From positions 30,391,255 to 30,455,254 of the forward strand of contig CM046877.1 of the NCBI GenBank assembly GCA_025667525.1: a stretch of DNA of 64,000 bases, in the 5' to 3' direction. Every line of letters begins with the position of its first letter. Within the stretch, counting starts at the first letter, position 1. The notes under the pieces were generated by a model that worked only from the letters and a program-made list of their open reading frames with translations, made no database searches and was not told where the DNA came from. The stretch is from Glebionis coronaria (lineage: Eukaryota > Streptophyta > Magnoliopsida > Asterales > Asteraceae). Below are positions 33,976 to 46,300 of this stretch, one piece after another. The position numbers and the translations under genes were made by a program.

Positions 33976-34698
33976 GTGGTCAGACGTGGAAGACAAACTC
34001 GTAATTCCAGTCGTAGAGACGCTGAACGAGGCAGCGATGATGATCTACGAGATCCACGTGATGTCGAAATTGAACGCCTTCAACAACGAATAAGAGACCT
34101 CGAAATCCAACAGGAGTTGCAAGATGAAGAAACCGAGTCTGAACCTCATGGTTGGGATGTAGGGGACGATGAAGATCAAAATCCTTTTGGCGAATTCTGT
34201 CAAAACTTCTGTGGACCAAACCGGGAAGATCCTTTGCGTAACATGGGGATGAAAATAGAGATCCCTGAATTCCACGGAAAGACACACCCAGATGACTTTA
34301 TCCATTGGTTGTGTACAGTTGAGCGAATCTTTGATTTGCTAGACATACCCGATCATTTAAAGGTAAAGCTCGTAGCCATTAAGCTACGAAAGTATGCGTC
34401 TCTTTGGTGGGACAATGTAAAGAAACAACATTTGCAACAACGGAAATCACGAGTAGAAACATGGTCAAAGATGAAGAAATTGTTGCAAGAGAAATTTCTT
34501 TCAGTGAATCACCGACTGGAAGCCTTCCTAGACTACCATAATTTAACCCATCCTAACATATCAGTTGAAGATTTTATTGCCGAGTTTGACTGCCACAGAC
34601 TGAGATGTGGCATGGATGAAGAAGAAGAACAGGTTATAGCTCGTTTTTTAGGTTATTTAAGACCTGATACTTCTGATGTAGTACAACCAATGTTTTGA
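33976..34698 (+). pseudogene. Truncated Ty3/gypsy retrotransposon gag
   Basis: A 240-codon frame without an ATG at its beginning (GTG at 33976; first internal Met at MGMKIEIPEF). It starts with a charged coiled stretch (DVEIERLQQRIRDLEIQQEL) and then has the retrotransposon gag core: IPEFHGKTHPDDFIHWLCTV, VKLVAIKLRKYASLWWDNV, WSKMKKLLQEKFL. Zinc knuckle, protease, reverse transcriptase and integrase are all absent. The stop codon comes from foreign sequence beginning near 34688 (CAATGTTTTGAAACC), which looks like the end of a hAT-type MITE. Dead remnant. Confidence 0.85.
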
Positions 34699-36370
34699 AA
34701 CCTGGTTCGAACCAGCCGGATCAACCGGTTGAACCGGATCCGATCATAAAAACGGGTCAAAAATTAACCGGTTCTTTAAATAGTTAAAACCTGGATCAAA
34801 CCGCCGGTTTTTACAAAACCCGGGTTAACCCAGGTGGACAATATCCGGTGGGTTTGTTTTCTTGTCTATTTAAAAATTGAAAAAAGGACTTAAAACGTAT
34901 CTACTCTTTCTTGTCTAGATCGTTTCCACTTGCAACCACCAAAATAACATCTCCTTTCACCCAAATCAAGTCCAAACTTATAATCACCAGATCTGGATGA
35001 GAGAATCAAAGTTAATCGCACACATAAGAAGCTCAAAATGACTGATGGAGGATTGTATGCATAGATTAGGGATACAGTATTTACTTTGTTTTTATTTTTA
35101 TTTTTTCAGAATATGGATCTTAAAGATAAATCCATTACTTGGTTCTCAATCACGATTCACGAGCATGGTTTTTTGTTGTTTTTTTTTTGAACGAATTTTT
35201 TTGTTGTTATTTACAAGACAATTAGTGTTTACATAGCAGAAAATGGGTATTTAGGCATGTGCATAAAACCGGTTGACCCGGCGGTCGAACCGGCGACCCG
35301 GTGACCCGACGACTTTATCGGGTCGATCACAGATATATATACTGTATTAGTGATTGTTTGTTGATAAAGAAAATTAATGATAGAGTTAGGTCATGATTTT
35401 ATAATTAAGTTGATGGGATAATTAAGTTATCAATCAAAATATTTGGTGTAGGATAACAAATCAGTGGTTCGATTAGATGATTGACAATGACGTGAATAGA
35501 ACTAATTGATATGGTCATAGAAACTAGGAAGTGGGGTTAGTTCTAATAGGGATAAATGTATCAATGAAGAGAACGTTTCACGAATGTCAATTGGTAAATA
35601 CCATTCACTTTTATCTTTAAAGTGTAATTATATTGTAGGTTGTTTAGGCGTACAAGTTACTGTTTTTATGATAAATTTAAAATGGTTTGTCATATGTAGA
35701 GCCATGAAATGGGCTCCGTGAATATTGAAATGAATTATGAAATCTAATATGTTTTAGGTTACCTAGAGTTTATTTGGTTTGGTAAATCTTGTGTAATTGG
35801 AATTCGGTTACTTTGACATATTCTTTCGTGCAAAACGTATATAGCTATGTTGAAAGCATGTTAAAGTTTTGTTAACATGCTATTAACTGTTAAGTTATTT
35901 CATTTCCCATAAACATGTTATAGAACATGGATATCAGATTAGTATACTTTTGCATAATGAAAGTTTTAAGGAAGAAAATGTATCATACTATTATTATATT
36001 GCCATAAAGAGGTTTATAAAAGAGAACCTTTCTCGTGGCTATACAACTCACCCCACTATATGGGATCGACTAGCCAATCTTAACTGGTGTTCTATGGGTG
36101 TATTTATCTAGTTGCATGAATGTTTGATAGTATGTTCTTTGGGTGGGATTCACTCTATGGTTATTAGATCAAGATCTTAGCACTCTATATCAGTACAGAC
36201 AACTTGATGTCCAACGCGTGATTGGTAAATTTTGTAATTACAATGTTTTGGATGAAGAGGACGCGAAACTTTCTTTGGGCATCACGACGAGGACGAGGAC
36301 GAATACTGATGAAGGAAGCAGAACTTAAGAAGAATCATGTATCCATCTTCCCATGATACAACTGATCTAA
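34688..36370. other. hAT-like insertion remnant and intergenic DNA
   Basis: From CAATGTTTTGAAACCTGG the sequence is rich in AACCGGTTGAACC and CCGGTTTTT words. More of this type occurs at 35265-35330 (ACCGGTTGACCCGGCGG). The start resembles the MITE end at 59389, but no matching right end or target duplication was found, so the limits are open. The remainder is AT-rich with no supported gene. Confidence 0.35.
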
Positions 36371-36382
36371 GGGATTCGTAAA

Positions 36383-36480
36383 AATCACATGTGATTCGTA
36401 ATAAATCACATGTGATTTGTGCAAAATCACATGTGATTCGTACAAAATCACATGTGATTCGTACAAAATCACATGTGATT
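36383..36480. repeat. Five perfect 14-bp palindromes phased every 21 bp
   Basis: AATCACATGTGATT, a perfect palindrome, starts at 36383, 36404, 36425, 36446 and 36467, exactly 21 bp apart. The 7-bp linkers vary (for example CGTAATA, TGTGCAA, CGTACAA). This is two turns of B-DNA per unit. The same 21-bp phase is used by the AATCATATATGATT array at 20396-20517. Confidence 0.92.
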
Positions 36481-37271
36481 TTTACTGAGTTTAACATTTA
36501 TATCTTTTTTCTTTTGCAGAGCAATTAGCAAAAGTTGAACCAAAGCTTTCATTAATATGAGAACATAGTCTTGGTGTTGAGTTGGAGATTCAATTTAACA
36601 TATCGAATCATTTGAAGGTCAAGTACGCTATACATATATGAGTTGTATATAAATATATAAATGATATGTGATTATACGCCGAATCACACAAATCATACGT
36701 GATTGTTCCTCAAATCGCATGTGATTTATAACTTGTTCTTTGAATACCTTTTTTACAAGATGTGCCATGAAAATAATTACTTTAGAGACACATCACATAT
36801 CTGATTATCCTCTTAAATGAACATTAAAGGATAATTAAAGTATCACATTGTTGTGCTCAGGTTCTTTGTTGTACACTTGTTGCTCCTTTGCTAGTGTAGC
36901 GTTATGCTTATTTTATTAATAATAATATGAACTATATGCGATGCATCGAGGTTCTGACTCGTGGTTTCTGCAGGGAAGCTTCATCTAGAGTTGTTATTAA
37001 CGTTGAAGTCGAAGTTAACGATGTCGAATGAATATACATAGCACAAGTACTGTTTTGTTAAGTTATAGATGTACAGAACTATATTGTTTGTTGTAAAACA
37101 ACACAAGTAGTAGTTGCTTCTAGTAATACTCAAGCAAATGTATTAGGACATGTATTAATGTTATTTATTACTACTACGTATGACTTATCAAATTGTATCA
37201 AGTGTTCTTTTGAATAACTTCTATGGCTTCATCTTGAACTGCTAATGATGACGAAGTTGGATAGTGATTGA

Positions 37272-38232
37272 AGCAGAATCACATGTAATCTGTTTGCATT
37301 ACATGTGATTCAAGAATTTCATAACATTAACTTCTTCTAACAAACCCACTTTAGATGAATCACATGTGATTTTATTTGAATCACATGTAATTCTATCAAT
37401 ATATAAAAATGTTTTATTGTCATTCATGTAAAATATAGGAAACAAATTGCCTTATGAATTACATGTGATTTTGTTTGAATCACATGTAATTTTGCTTGAA
37501 TTGCTTGAATTACATGTGATTCACTAATAATTACATGTGATTTTGCTTGCATTACATGTCATTCTGGTTGCATAACATGTGATTCAAGCAAACCCACTTT
37601 AGATGAATTACATGTGATTTTGTTTGAATCACATGTAATTCTGTCAATATATAAAAAAATTGTTGTCATTCATGAAAAATATAAAAAACAAACTGCCTTC
37701 TGAATTACATGTGATTTTGCTTGAATTACATGTGATTCGCTGATAATTACATGTGATTTTGCTTGAATTACATGTGATTCGCTGATAATTACATGTGATT
37801 TTTCTTGCATTACATTTGTATTTTGTTTGCATTACATGTGATTCAAGCATTTCAAAGTTCAATTCTTCTAACAAACCCGCTTTAGATGAATCACATGTAA
37901 TTTTGTATGAATCACACGTAAATTTATCAATATATTAAATGTTTTGTTGCCAGTCATGTAAAATAAATAAAACAAATTAGCTTCTGAATTACATGTGATT
38001 TTGTTTGATACACATGTATTTCTGCTCGAGTTACATGTGATTTAGTGATAATTACATGTGATTTGGTCCGAATCACAAGTGATTTAGGCCAAACCAACAA
38101 GTGATTTATATCAAATCCAAAAATCAGGCCAAACAACAAGTGATTTTTTCAAACACTTATGATTTGTGTCAAATCACATGTGATTTTTGCCCAATCACAT
38201 GTAATTTCTGCCAAATTACTTGTGATTTTGGC
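37272..38232. repeat. Dense field of ACATGTGATT palindrome units
   Basis: Dozens of copies of AATYACATGTGATT or variants (one side often TTACATGTGATT) occur, commonly separated by TTGCTTGA or TTTGTTTGA. A larger unit of roughly 240-300 bp recurs at least three times, each with a segment reading CATTCATG.AAA.ATA...AACAAA. This suggests expansion by duplication. No protein is encoded; frames with ITCN or SHV repeats come from the array. Confidence 0.8.
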
Positions 38233-39340
38233 CATATTTCTTGTACTTTAGCATGATTATCAAATATTAACAAACTAGTAACTATAACAAAATAACTTAG
38301 TAAAAGTAGAAATTAAAATCCGACAATCTTTTTATTCAAGTTTTAAAGGACATATAAAAGTAACAATCAACATCTCCCAGTCTTAGCCGAGGTACAATCC
38401 ACAATTATTAAATTGAAATAAAACATAAAAATTATTTATGAAGTAAAAAAATCAATTCAAATAGTGTTATTCATTGCTTTTGTAGCCGTTATTGCCTTTG
38501 GACCTAGGCGACAAGTCTTTTTGGTATGAGCACATTAATACTCACACCACACTCTTCGCGGTTTCTCTTTGGGGTAAACATGTGATATGGGTTAAACCAC
38601 ATGTGATTTCAAGTAAATCACATGTAATTTTCCTCAACAACTTCATTGCGAGTATTCCTTCTTCCATTACGTAAACTCTTCCAACATCATCAACACATCT
38701 TCCGGCTAAACATCAGATCAGATCAGATGATCACACCATTTATCGTCACATCAGATCATATCTATACATCAGATCATCCCATCATCACATTATATCATTT
38801 ATAATCTCACACATTTTACTCATATCAGATCTATACATTTTTTGACAAGAGATGAGATCAGATTATCACGTCATTCAATATCACATCATATCTTTATTTT
38901 TTGATGGGTGGCACGGTAGGGTTTCTGATAGAGGTACGAAGGTGGGGTGAACGGGGTGGTGGCGGTCAAGTTAAATTGGTCAAGGTGTTGCGACGGCAGA
39001 TCCACATCAGGTGTTAGTGGTAGTGCGATGGTGGTGCGAGGAAGATCCGGTGGATCTACGTCAGATCGACGGACAAGTGTTGGTTGTTAAGGTTTTCGGT
39101 GTGGTAGTGGTGGTAATGGTCAAGGTTGTTATTTGGTTGAGAGAGTATGTAAAATGTATGTGTGTTTTGTAGAGAGAGAAAATAGGTGGATAAATGAGGG
39201 TTAATATGTGTTTTTTTTTCAAAATATGATTGGTAGGTTAAATTATAACCATTGGATAAAAGTATGGTTGGATGGTTGAGATCTCTTCTTTTAATTTTTT
39301 TTAGATACCATTCTTTGTAGATCTCATCTCAGGACACTAA
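38233..39340. other. Spacer between palindrome fields
   Basis: It contains a small cluster of ACATGTGATT units at 38577-38625 and a stretch of ATCAGATCAGATC-type words at 38705-38890, then GGTGGT-rich sequence at 38930-39130. No gene supported. Confidence 0.4.
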
Positions 39341-39349
39341 ATTCAAAAT

Positions 39350-39840
39350 CATAATTTTCGTCAAACCGTAAGTAATTTTTTCAAACACTTGTGATTTGTG
39401 TCAAATGACATGATTTTTACCAAATCACATGTGATTTATTACTTTATAAAGCACACGTGACTTTGTAAAATCATTTACAATTTAAGGATTTCTGAAATCA
39501 CACGTGATTTGTTACTTTAATATCACATGTAAATTTATGAAATCACATGTGATATGTGGAATCACACATTCATTTTAGAAATACAAATCACAATTGATTT
39601 TACAAATTACTAGTGATTTTACAAATCATGTGTAATTTTTTTGACGAAAATTTCAACAAAAAATAACCGAAACTATATGAAAAAGCTAGTGATGTAACTT
39701 GTTACGTGTTTACATTCGACTATGTAAATAATTACACTAATAAACAATAATAAAAGTTATTTATTTATTCTGTAAAAAAATTTAACTTTTTTTATATAAA
39801 AAAATCACAAGTAATTTTTCCGAATCACATGTGATTTTTA
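39350..39840. repeat. Second palindrome field next to foldback-like sequence
   Basis: Copies of AATCACATGTGATT and degenerate forms (ACACGTGATT, CAATTGATT, CAAGTAATTT) recur to 39836. Directly after, 39890-40010 (CGTCACAATGGTGTATTTTT, TCTGACGATTTATCGTTTGA) resembles the right arm of the foldback element at 20600-20690, so array and arm may belong to one element family. Confidence 0.65.
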
Positions 39841-40323
39841 TAGTCGAAAATTGCAATAATAAAAAATCGTCAAAAATGTATCAAAGTGCCTATCTATTGA
39901 AAGATAAGAATTTTTTCGTCACAATGGTGTATTTTTCGTAATCTGACGATTTATCGTTTGAAAGATATGGTGTTTTTAAGAAAAAGGTGAAATATGAGTT
40001 TTTGTTTTTTTATGGAAAACATAAATGATTGAGATTGATTCCTTTCTTTTTTTATTGGTTCATGTTGTATGTAGAACTCACCTCCTCATCTTAGAAGATA
40101 ATCAGACATGTGAATATGTTTTTTTATTACTTGCCTTGCAAGTTTCAAGGGCTGAATAGTAAATGCATAGCTTTTATGAATATACAGTACTTTTTTTATT
40201 ACTTGCCTTGCAAGTTTCAACAAACCAACTTATATAATCGTTCTTAGTTTTTACAGTACTATACTAAATTACAAACGTGATCATATTCTACACGTACCAA
40301 AACCCTTTTCAAAACCTGCAACA
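39841..40323. other. Foldback-like arm and upstream region of IleRS gene
   Basis: 39890-40010 is the arm described for the previous feature. TTACTTGCCTTGCAAGTTTC occurs twice, at 40130 and 40198, about 68 bp apart. A possible TATA box TTATATAA lies near 40230, about 95 bp before the ATG. The promoter assignment is inference. Confidence 0.4.
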
Positions 40324-43300
40324 ATGGAAGAAGTCCCTGAAGGCAAAGATTTTTCGTTCCCCAAAGAAGAACAATCAACCTTAAACTGGTGGAACGAAAC
40401 GAAAGCATTCGAAACACACCTCGAAAAAACCAAACACCTCCCCGAATACATCTTCTACGACGGTCCACCGTTCGCCACTGGCCTCCCACATTACGGCCAC
40501 ATCCTTGCTGGAACAATTAAGGACGTTGTCACGCGTTACCAGACTGCCACTGGTCACCACGTCACACGTCGCTTTGGGTGGGATTGTCATGGCCTGCCTG
40601 TCGAGCATTTGATTGATAAGAAGCTAGAGGTTAAGTGTAAAGAAGATGTGCTCAAAAAGGGGATTGATGTTTATAATGAGGAGTGTAGGAGTATCGTTAC
40701 TCGATATGTTGACGAGTGGAAGAAGGTGGTTACTAGGTGTGGGAGATGGATTGATTTTGAGAACGGGTATAAGACGATGGATTTGGAGTTTATGGAGAGC
40801 GTTTGGTGGGTGTTTGCGGAGTTGTATAAGAAGGGTCTTGTTTATAAAGGATTTAAGGTTCGTTTTTTTCAGTTTATGATCGATTATGCATTGTTATATG
40901 TATTGTTAAAGTTTTTGATAAGTTTAAGGTTAGGAGGTGTTTGGTTTGGCTTATATAATGTCAGCCAATTTCGGCTTATACAACATAAGCCCCAATTTTG
41001 TGGCTTACTCGGAGGTTTATGGGCTTATATAGGTTTATTATATCATGATAACTTATATAAGCCTAATTCTCAAAATAAGCCACAAAATTGCCGCTTATAT
41101 TTCATAAACCCTAATTTTTTAAGCTTATTGGTGACTTATGGGCTTATATAAGTTTATTATATCATAACAAACTTAGATAAGACCATAAGTCTCCAAATAA
41201 GCCACAAAATTGAGGCTTATGTTATATAAGCCGAAATAGGCTTACGTTAGTATAAGCTAAAACAAACAGCCCCTTAATGTTATTGTATCGTGCGTTTGTG
41301 TTCACTTAGGTTACTGTACTGTTATATTCGATTTAGGAATTATGGATTTTGGGGGTGTTTAGGGTCTTGCTTATACATGATTTAAGGTTTTATATGATGT
41401 TCAAGTTTAAAGTTTATATGATTGCGCAACCTAGAATCTCGATATCGTAAGGGATTTGTACTTTTTATAGTTAATCGTTATAATGATAATTAAAAAGATT
41501 GTATGATTATAGATCCCTGGTTATCTCTAAGTAATTAGTAGATTGTCGTCTCCAAACACTACGGCTTGTTTTTTACAAACTTTGTTAATAGTTCTTGCTG
41601 TATGATAATGTCGATCAATGTCTGTGATTTCCTAAGGTTAATCGGTAGGGGAAGGTTCATTCCAGAAACAAAGTCCAATTTGCTGTACAGTAAGTTAAAT
41701 TTCGTTGCAGCTTAAATGATAATACACGAGAAACATGCTAATGTGATTTGACATTGCAAACTCGCAAGACACAAGTCCAAACACCATTTAAGGCTGTCGT
41801 CTTAGTATATGTTCTTGAGTAGATCTATCAGAAAAAGAAGGATAACGTAAACATATACTCATATTTGTTTGTGACGTGTGGTACGTCAAACGCATAACAC
41901 CTTTTTTTGCTGCTGTATTTTATTCTACAGGTGATGCCATACAGTACCGGATTGAGAACTCCGCTGTCCAATTTCGAGGCAAAGGAACACGAAAAGGTTA
42001 GAGATGAAAGCTTCTTGTTTGTCATTTGAGCTGGAAGTGCAAAATCTTCTGGCGTCTGTATTAAAAGTGATGTAAATGTAGCTTTTGTTAGTTCATCGTC
42101 TTTTGGACGCCACTTAAATGTGCTCTAACATTTTGGTTCACCCAATTACTAGAAGTCTAGAACTACAGGAGTCTCTCTTTTTGACCCATTATCGATGCAT
42201 ACTCAATTACTGTAAATTGATGTGCTTTTGTCGATTTAAGTCTTTTATGCATGTGTATAATGTGTGCCACCTTCTACGTTGAGCAGGAAGTATCTCGTCC
42301 TGAAGTAATGGTAACTTTTCCAATTGTTGACGATAAAGACGGTGCTGCTTTTGTTGCGTGGACTACTACACCGTGGACCCTCCCTAGTAATCTTGCACTG
42401 TGTGTCAACTCCAATTTTGTATATGTCAAGGTTAAGAGCAAGTCCAATGGTAAAATCTACGTAGTTGCCGAATCCCTACTGTCAAAACTTCCAACAGAAA
42501 TGCCGAAAGAAGGAACATCCAGTGGAACTACTGTTGGAAAAGCTAAAAACGCCACAGATGCTTATGACGTTTTGGAGAAATTTCCAGGATCTTCACTTGT
42601 GGGTGTCAAGTATGAGCCACTATTTGAATACTTCAACGACATCACAGATGCTTTCAGAGTGGTTGCAGATGATTTCGTCACTGCTTCGAGTGGAACTGGA
42701 ATCGTGCATTTAGTTCCAGCATTTGGGGAAGATGATCATCGTGTTTGTCTTAAAAATCACATAATTAATGAGGTGTGACATATATCTTAATTAATAAGTT
42801 ACATCTCATTTGTTACTCTGCGTTAACGGGTCAAGAACTAAGATATACGGAATATATTTTTCAGGGCGAAAATCTGGTGATGCCAGTTGATGACGAAGGC
42901 TGCTTTACGGAGCGAATTACCGGATTCAGTGGTCGTTACTTCAAAGATGCTGAAAAGGATATTATTCAAGCAGTGAAGGCAAGCATTCTTGATATTTACA
43001 GATAAACGAAATTTTTGCTAAATACTTATTATTTATGTTTTTTGTTCTGGGTCGTGCAGGAAAAGTTGAGGCTTGTGAAAGTTGAATACTCTACGCAGAC
43101 ACATCAGTTCTGTCCGAGATCGGATACTCTTCTCATCAAAAGAGCAATGCCCAGCTGGTGCGCATTTTACTTATCTGCATAATAATATTTTCTTCACCGA
43201 GAATTAATTTTCTTACTTGGATAAAGTGCTGTCATCACTCGTGATTCTTGTTTCCATGTAAAGGTTTGTTGCAGTAGAGAAGCTAAAAGATCAACTACTA

Positions 43301-46300
43301 GCGAACACTGAGCAAACTACATGGGTTCCTTCTTTTGTAAAGGTAAGACCGCAAGACGACTATTAGTACTAAATGAGTGTAACTTGAAACCAAGTACTAA
43401 TTATTTGATAATGCAGGAAAAGAGGTTTCAGAATTGGCTGGAAAATGCACGAGATTGGGCCGTCAGTAGAAGTAGGTTTTGGGGCACTCCTCTTCCTATC
43501 TGGATAAGTGACGATGGTGTGGATATCGTAGTTGTTGGTTCTGTTGAAGAACTCGAAAGACATTCAGGAGAGAAGGTTACTGACCTACATCGCCACAAAA
43601 TCGATCATATCACAATTCCCAGCCCACGTGGTCCAGAGTTCGGTGTGCTTCACCGTGTGGAAGATGTAAGAAATCATATTTACTTTATTCATTGCATCAC
43701 CTTCAAGTTTAGCGAAAATTAATTGAGTTTAATGTTATTGTCTTGATTTCAGGTATTTGACTGCTGGTTTGAGAGTGGTTCCATGCCTTATGCGTATATT
43801 CACTACCCATTTGAAAACAAAGAATTCTTCGAAGACAACTTTCCTGGGCACTTTGTTGCCGAAGGTCTAGATCAGACACGTGGATGGTAATTTATTTACT
43901 TCTGTCCTATCTAAGTTAACCGAGAGTTAATCCTTTTTGTTATTATCATGCTCACTTATCAATTGCCAAATATTGTAAATTCGGATGCAGGTTTTATACC
44001 TTGATGGTCCTGTCTACGGCTTTATTTGGTAAACCGGCATTTAGAAATCTCATTTGCAATGGTCTTGTATTGGCCGAGGATGGTAAAAAGATGAGTAAAA
44101 GTCTCAAAAACTATCCTGATCCTGTGGGCGTCATTGATAAATACGGGGCGGTAAGTACTCCAAATATACTAATCTTCATCTTTTTATTGTTTTTTTAGTA
44201 CTTGATTTGACTATATAGTCTTGGATGTGTTTACAGGATGCCCTACGGTTGTACCTAATAAATTCACCTGTCGTGCGTGCTGAACCTTTACGTTTCAAAG
44301 AGAAAGGAGTCGAGGATGTTGTGAGTCATCTTCGTTATCTTATGGTTAATTATACCTCTTGCGATATTTTACCTGAAGTTTTTTTTCTAATGTGAGAGCC
44401 GACTATGTATGTAGGTCAAATCTGTATTTTTGCCATGGTACAATGCCTATAGATTTTTTGTTCAAAATGCAAGGAGACTTCCGACATTCGTTCCTCTTGA
44501 TCAAGCCAGTCTTCATAATTCAGCTAATGTGCTTGATCAGTGGATCAACTCGGCCACTCAGAGTCTGGTTCATTTTGTTAGACAGGAAATGGATGGCTAT
44601 CGACTTTATACAGTAAGTTTGTTATTGAGCTTAACATTTCTGTTTGTTATTGAGCTTAACTAATCTGCAAGTACATTTGCAGGTGGTTCCTCGTCTCTTG
44701 AAGTTCATCGACCACTTAACAAATGTATATGTAAGGCTTAATCGAAAAAGACTCAAGGGCCGCACTGGAGAAGAAGACTGCAGAACTGCACTCTCGACTC
44801 TCTACCATGTAAGGCTTTCAATTTCCGTATTTTGTTTTAGATATTTAATGATGTACGAGACACTCGTATTTTATGTGTAACACATTCTTTTTGACAAATG
44901 GACTGTAGGTGCTTCTAACCCTTTGTAAGGTGATGGCCCCATTTACTCCATTTTTTACGGAGCTTCTTTATAAAAACTTGCGGAAAGTATCCCCTGGATC
45001 AGAGGAAAGCGTTCACTTTTGCAGTTTCCCTGAAGTAGAAGGGCAGGTGATGTTTGTTTTTGTGACCGAAGTCCTATTCCCGTTCTTGTCTCGTAAAATA
45101 GATGATTAATAATGATATTTCAGGGGGCAAGCCGTATCGAAGAAAGTGTTGATGAAATGTTGAAAGTCATTGATCTTGCGCGTAATCTTCGTGACCGTCA
45201 TAAGAAATCTCTGAAAACTCCACTCAGGTAAATATAATTATGGTACTTGACATTATTCCGATCTAGTTTTTAGTCATTTTTTTTCTAACAAGCGTTTCTT
45301 AAATCCACGTTTTCAGGGAGATGACTGTTGTACATCCAAATGCTGAGTTCCTTGACGATATTACTGGCAAACTGAGAGAGGTCAGTAGCTATAAATACAT
45401 ATTTTTTTCCGCCTTCATGTATCCAATATCGTCATTGTAATGATTTGGTTGAAATTGTGTGGCAGTATGTATTAGAGGAGCTTAATGTCAAGTCTGTCGT
45501 GCCCTGCAACGATCCATTAAAGTATGCTACCTTACGCGCAGAACCTGATTTCAGGTACTTTTAAGATCTTCTATTCTCTTTTCTTCGGTTCTTTTATGTT
45601 GAATATTCTACGAACTATGAAATAACGCATCTTTTCTTTTTTTTCACAAGTATGTTGGGTAAAAGACTAGGAAAATCAATGAAAAAAGTTGGTCACGCAG
45701 TGAGGGCAATGTCCCTAGACGACATTTTGTCTGTTGAGAAAGCAGGGGAAATTACCATTGCGGGTCACTGTTTGAAGCTTACTGATATGAAGGTAAATCA
45801 ATGGTTTCATTCTAAACAGCGTATTATCCATATTGCTTCAAGGTCTATATCATAACCTATTTTGGCATTGTAGATTGTGCGTGGATTTAAACGCCCAGAA
45901 GGTGTTACCGAAAAGGAAATGGACGCATCTAGTGATGGTGATGTTTTGGTGATAATGGATTTGCGAGCTGATGACTCTTTGCTCGAAGCTGGTTTTGCTC
46001 GTGAGGTATTAAATATACAAAACATTTTAAAATAATTATGCTTTACAAGACTCTCCGGCAGTATCTCATCTATGCCTGATTTATACTGTACTATTATAGG
46101 TTGTAAACCGTGTCCAAAAGCTAAGAAAGAAGTCGTCACTGGAACCCACTGATCCAGTGGAGGTTTATTTCAGTTCACTGGATGACGACCCGTCAGTTTC
46201 TGCCCGTATTCTACAATCCCAGGTAACTCTTGATGTCACTATGTATTTACTGATAGATGGGTTGATGTGGGTTCTGCTTTATCTTTAGCGGGCAAAACAG

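Noticed and set aside
36282..36497. Open frame with ITCDF repeats
   Set aside because: It is a direct translation of the 21-bp palindrome array; no start context, no other coding signal.
36383..38232. Possible CRISPR-like array (repeats with spacers)
   Set aside because: Units are palindromic, linkers are 7 bp or irregular, there are no cas genes, and the genome is plant nuclear.
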